Source: Dickeya aquatica (lineage in GTDB: Bacteria; Pseudomonadota; Gammaproteobacteria; Enterobacterales; Enterobacteriaceae). From it: DNA of 64,000 nucleotides. Positions 61,352 to 64,000 of this stretch are shown piece after piece (the stretch's first letter is position 1; each line of letters opens with the position of its first letter). The translations under genes were made by a program, and so were the position numbers. The stretch covers positions 2,790,001 through 2,854,000 of the forward strand of contig NZ_LT615367.1 in NCBI RefSeq assembly GCF_900095885.1, given 5' to 3'. The notes beneath the pieces were generated by a model that worked only from the letters and a program-made list of their open reading frames with translations, was not told the origin of the DNA and ran no database searches.

Positions 61352-62155
61352 TTATGACTCACAATAAGGGCTCAGAAAGTCATACAACTCTCGTGAGCGA
61401 TAACACCAGTTATGTGCCTGGTTCACAGGAATAATCGGCATCAGCGCATTACACACCATCACCTCGTCGGCATCCGCCAGTGTCTCTGGCGGCTCACACA
61501 CAACCTGCAACGAAAAAGGAGAAGTCTGTAAGCACGCCATAATATGCTGGCGTGTCACACCATCGACGCCCGCCAGCGAAACATCCGGCGTGAAAACCTG
61601 CTTACCCTTGCGCCAGAACAAATTAGCCGCACAGCATTCCACCAGCGCCCCTGAGGTGTCAAGCACCAGCGCCTCATCGGCCCCTGCACGCTCAAGATGC
61701 ATGCGGATAAGCACCTGCTCAAGCCTATTGAGGTGTTTGATACCGGCAAGCCAGCGATTTTGCGCCAGCGGCACCGGGCTGAGTGCCAGACGGATGCCTT
61801 GCTCGCGCCAATGGATATAGTGCTGAGGATAGTCAGCCAGCATCACCATCCTGACCGCTGCCTGACAGCCAGCAGGGCTATACCCTCGCCCGCCACTCCC
61901 CCGGCTAATCACCACTTTGACCACGCCCGCCTCACGGCCACTCGCCGCCTGCTGCATTTCCGCGCACAGTAGTGACCAGTCAATCTCGGGTAACAGCAAC
62001 TGCTGTGCCGCCCGCTGCAAGCGCTGAATATGTCGCTCCAGCCAGACGATACGCCCATGAACGACGCGGGCCGTTGTAAAACAGCCATCGCCAAACTGTA
62101 CGCTGCGATCCGAAACCGGCAGGAACTGCTCCGCTTTACCGTTAATCCACCACAT
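61352..62155 (-). CDS. pabC: Aminodeoxychorismate lyase
   Basis: A 267-residue fold-type IV PLP enzyme (E. coli 269). It splits aminodeoxychorismate to p-aminobenzoate and pyruvate for folate synthesis. The PLP Lys is in GIKHLNRLEQ and the phosphate-binding DGVTRQHIM follows. It starts MWWINGKAEQFLPVSDRS. It lies 120 bp after fabF, past a terminator, so it may be partly independent. Confidence 0.93.
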   Translation of the reverse strand: MWWINGKAEQFLPVSDRSVQFGDGCFTTARVVHGRIVWLERHIQRLQRAAQQLLLPEIDWSLLCAEMQQAASGREAGVVKVVISRGSGGRGYSPAGCQAAVRMVMLADYPQHYIHWREQGIRLALSPVPLAQNRWLAGIKHLNRLEQVLIRMHLERAGADEALVLDTSGALVECCAANLFWRKGKQVFTPDVSLAGVDGVTRQHIMACLQTSPFSLQVVCEPPETLADADEVMVCNALMPIIPVNQAHNWCYRSRELYDFLSPYCES

Positions 62156-62232
62156 TATCGCCCCTCACCGCCCACACGTGCCCGCCGGACAGGATGTCGC
62201 CTGCTCCTGCGACCTGCTGATATGCGTCAGAC

Positions 62233-62260
62233 AAAAAAAAGCCCGGCATAACCGGGCTTT
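62233..62260 (-). terminator. fabF intrinsic terminator
   Basis: AAAGCCCGG / CCGGGCTTT perfect 9-bp stem (62238-62246 with 62252-62260), with a 5-nt loop and a T-run of eight on the minus strand, 15 bp after the fabF stop. Confidence 0.93.
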
Positions 62261-62275
62261 TCAAGATGAACCACA

Positions 62276-63517
62276 TCAGACCTTACGAAACACCACGGAA
62301 CCGTTGGTGCCACCGAAGCCAAACGAGTTACACAGCGTGTATTCCAGGTTGCTAACCTGACGTGCCTCGTGAGGCACAAAATCCAGATCACATCCCTCAT
62401 CCGGGTTATCCAGATTAATCGTCGGCGGAACGGCGTTATCACGCAATGCCAAAATACTGAAAATCGACTCTATCGCACCCGCCGCACCTAACAGGTGGCC
62501 GGTCATGGATTTGGTGGAGCTGACCATCACGCGAGAGGCATCAGCACCGAACACCGACTTCACCGCCTGCGTTTCTGCTTTATCCCCTACCGGGGTCGAT
62601 GTACCGTGCGCATTGATATAACCAACCTGCCCGGTGGTAATACCCGCATCGCGTAGCGCATTGACCATCGCCAGCGCCGCGCCAGAACCGTCTTCCGGTG
62701 GAGAGGTCATATGATAGGCATCGCTGCTCATACCAAAACCAACGATTTCGGCATAAATTTTTGCCCCACGTTTTTTGGCATGCTCATATTCTTCCAGCAC
62801 CAGGATACCGGCACCATCTCCCAGCACAAAACCGTCACGATCTTTATCCCACGGGCGACTTGCCGCCTGCGGATTATCATTACGGGTTGACAAGGCACGA
62901 GCGGCACCGAACCCACCTACACCTAACGGGGTACTGGCTTTCTCTGCGCCACCGGCCAACATAACATCGGCATCGTTATACGCAATAATGCGTGCAGCAT
63001 GGCCGATGTTATGCACACCAGATGTACAGGCAGTAGCAATAGAAATGGTTGGGCCACGCAGGTTAAACATAATGCTTAGATGACCTGCGACCATATTCAC
63101 GATAGTTGAAGGCACAAAGAATGGACTGATTTTACGCGGGCCACCATGCACCAGCGCGCTATGGTTTTCCTCAATCAGCCCCAGACCACCAATACCCGAC
63201 CCGATAGCGGCTCCGATACGGCCCGCATTCTCAGGCGTGACTTCAAGGCCAGAATCCTGCATAGCCTGAACGCCTGCTGCAATTCCGTATTGAATAAAGG
63301 CATCCATCTTGCGCGCTTCTTTGCGCGAGATGAAATCTTCACTGTTAAAGTCCTTTACTAAGCCAGCAAAACGCGTTGCATAGACACTAGTATCGAAATG
63401 GTCAATCAAGCTGATACCACTCTGACCGGCAAGCAGAGCATTCCAGGTTGACTCTACTGTGTTGCCGACAGGAGATAACATGCCAAGACCAGTCACAACT
63501 ACTCGACGCTTAGACAC
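62276..63517 (-). CDS. fabF: 3-oxoacyl-ACP synthase II
   Basis: A 413-residue condensing enzyme, the E. coli length. The catalytic triad is visible: Cys 164 (ATACTSG), His 304 ([11 protein letters not shown]) and His 341 (TGHLLGAAG). It elongates palmitoleoyl-ACP to cis-vaccenoyl-ACP, controlling temperature-dependent fatty-acid composition. The start is GTG 63517, with GGAGG seven bases upstream ([10 protein letters not shown]). It follows acpP by 81 bp with an attenuator-like hairpin in between. Confidence 0.97.
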   Translation of the reverse strand: MSKRRVVVTGLGMLSPVGNTVESTWNALLAGQSGISLIDHFDTSVYATRFAGLVKDFNSEDFISRKEARKMDAFIQYGIAAGVQAMQDSGLEVTPENAGRIGAAIGSGIGGLGLIEENHSALVHGGPRKISPFFVPSTIVNMVAGHLSIMFNLRGPTISIATACTSGVHNIGHAARIIAYNDADVMLAGGAEKASTPLGVGGFGAARALSTRNDNPQAASRPWDKDRDGFVLGDGAGILVLEEYEHAKKRGAKIYAEIVGFGMSSDAYHMTSPPEDGSGAALAMVNALRDAGITTGQVGYINAHGTSTPVGDKAETQAVKSVFGADASRVMVSSTKSMTGHLLGAAGAIESIFSILALRDNAVPPTINLDNPDEGCDLDFVPHEARQVSNLEYTLCNSFGFGGTNGSVVFRKV

Positions 63518-63565
63518 GCTTATCCTCCAGGGAGGGAAAAAATGATTCTGAGGTAGAAGAAAACT

Positions 63566-63587
63566 TAGGCGGTCGGACGACCGCCTA
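63566..63587 (-). terminator. Attenuator-like hairpin between acpP and fabF
   Basis: TAGGCGGTCG / CGACCGCCTA perfect inverted repeat (63566-63575 with 63578-63587), 11 bp past the acpP stop, followed by a short T-rich stretch on the minus strand. It would make acpP message more abundant than fabF. Confidence 0.75.
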
Positions 63588-63598
63588 GATATGTCCGA

Positions 63599-63835
63599 TT
63601 ACTGCTGATTAGCCTGAATGAAATCAATAGCTGCCTGAACAGTTGTGATTTTTTCAGCTTCTTCGTCTGGGATCTCGGTATCGAATTCTTCTTCCAATGC
63701 CATTACCAGTTCAACAGTGTCAAGAGAATCAGCGCCCAGGTCATCAACGAAAGAGGCATTGTTCACGACTTCTTCCGGCTTAACACCCAGCTGTTCAACG
63801 ATGATTTTCTTAACGCGTTCTTCGATAGTGCTCAT
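63599..63835 (-). CDS. acpP: Acyl carrier protein
   Basis: A 78-residue acidic protein, essentially identical to E. coli AcpP. Ser 37 in DSL is the phosphopantetheine attachment site. It carries acyl chains through fatty-acid synthesis. The leader next to ATG 63835 (GGAAATTTAAGAGT) matches E. coli, and a promoter lies just upstream. fabG would be to the right, outside the window. Confidence 0.98.
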   Translation of the reverse strand: MSTIEERVKKIIVEQLGVKPEEVVNNASFVDDLGADSLDTVELVMALEEEFDTEIPDEEAEKITTVQAAIDFIQANQQ

Positions 63836-63882
63836 ACTCTTAAATTTCCTATCAAAACTCGCTTTCGCGATGGTTTTCGTAG

Positions 63883-63911
63883 TGTATAAAATGTTGAAAA
63901 AGATGCAACAA
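63883..63911 (-). promoter_or_regulatory. acpP promoter
   Basis: On the minus strand TTGTTG (63906-63911) and TATACA (63883-63888) with 17-bp spacing, close to the sigma-70 consensus, starting about 40 bp before the acpP start. A small CGCGAAAGCG hairpin lies in the leader. Confidence 0.75.
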
Positions 63912-64000
63912 AATCAAGACTGGTCGAACCAAGATTTTGTGCTTTTTGCAGTTTTCGCTGCAAATTAACGCAGATTACGGTGGTACTCGTTAGATCATAT

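Noticed and set aside
63645..63968. Plus-strand 107-codon frame at the right end
   Set aside because: Opposite to acpP and its promoter; acpP is essentially identical to E. coli AcpP.

Overview
The window comes from the chromosome of an enterobacterium, most likely Dickeya or a close relative in the Pectobacteriaceae. Most proteins align nearly end to end with remembered E. coli orthologues, base composition is moderately GC-rich, and gene order follows E. coli blocks (pepN/pncB/asnS/ompF/aspC and acpP-to-cobB) broken by insertions. The genus is inferred from overall character only. No rRNA, tRNA or CRISPR array was seen.

Layout. (1) 1-4579, minus strand: a two-gene RADAR anti-phage system. 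RdrA is an AT-rich AAA+-type ATPase. RdrB is a divergent adenosine deaminase that runs off the left edge, so no open-frame list of complete genes would show it. It sits beside pepN. (2) 4731-15268: pepN, pncB, asnS, two tandem OmpF-type porins with near-identical promoters and leaders, and aspC. (3) 15395-21056: ygiQ, gloC, mepK and ldtD (radical SAM protein, glyoxalase II and two peptidoglycan enzymes). (4) 21362-28387: selO, a degenerate EAL protein of the YdiV type, lplA, nlpC and the btuCED vitamin B12 import genes. (5) 28654-37687: a small Cys-rich unknown protein, cobB, nagK, lolCDE and, divergently, mfd. (6) 38062-48109, an accessory block inside otherwise conserved synteny: a membrane c-di-GMP phosphodiesterase, a frameshifted yegD, an arylamine N-acetyltransferase, and a GH31 glycosidase plus MFS transporter facing a LacI-family regulator. 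An IS5-family element with a CTAG target duplication has inserted between the transporter and the regulator. (7) 48166-63835, minus strand, E. coli order: ycfJ, ndh, the hinT-ycfL-lpoB-thiK-nagZ-ycfP operon, an Ldh-family dehydrogenase, ptsG, tatD-holB-tmk-mltG-pabC, fabF and acpP.

Functional themes: envelope building (LolCDE, LdtD, MepK, MltG, LpoB, NagZ, NagK), fatty-acid synthesis (AcpP, FabF), cofactor salvage (PncB, ThiK, LplA, BtuCD, PabC) and glucose uptake (PtsG). PtsG keeps an SgrS-type leader target and an Mlc-type operator. The items most worth attention are the RADAR locus, the IS insertion that separates two operator-like sites, the single-base frameshift in yegD, the duplicated porin leaders and a few unexplained repeats.
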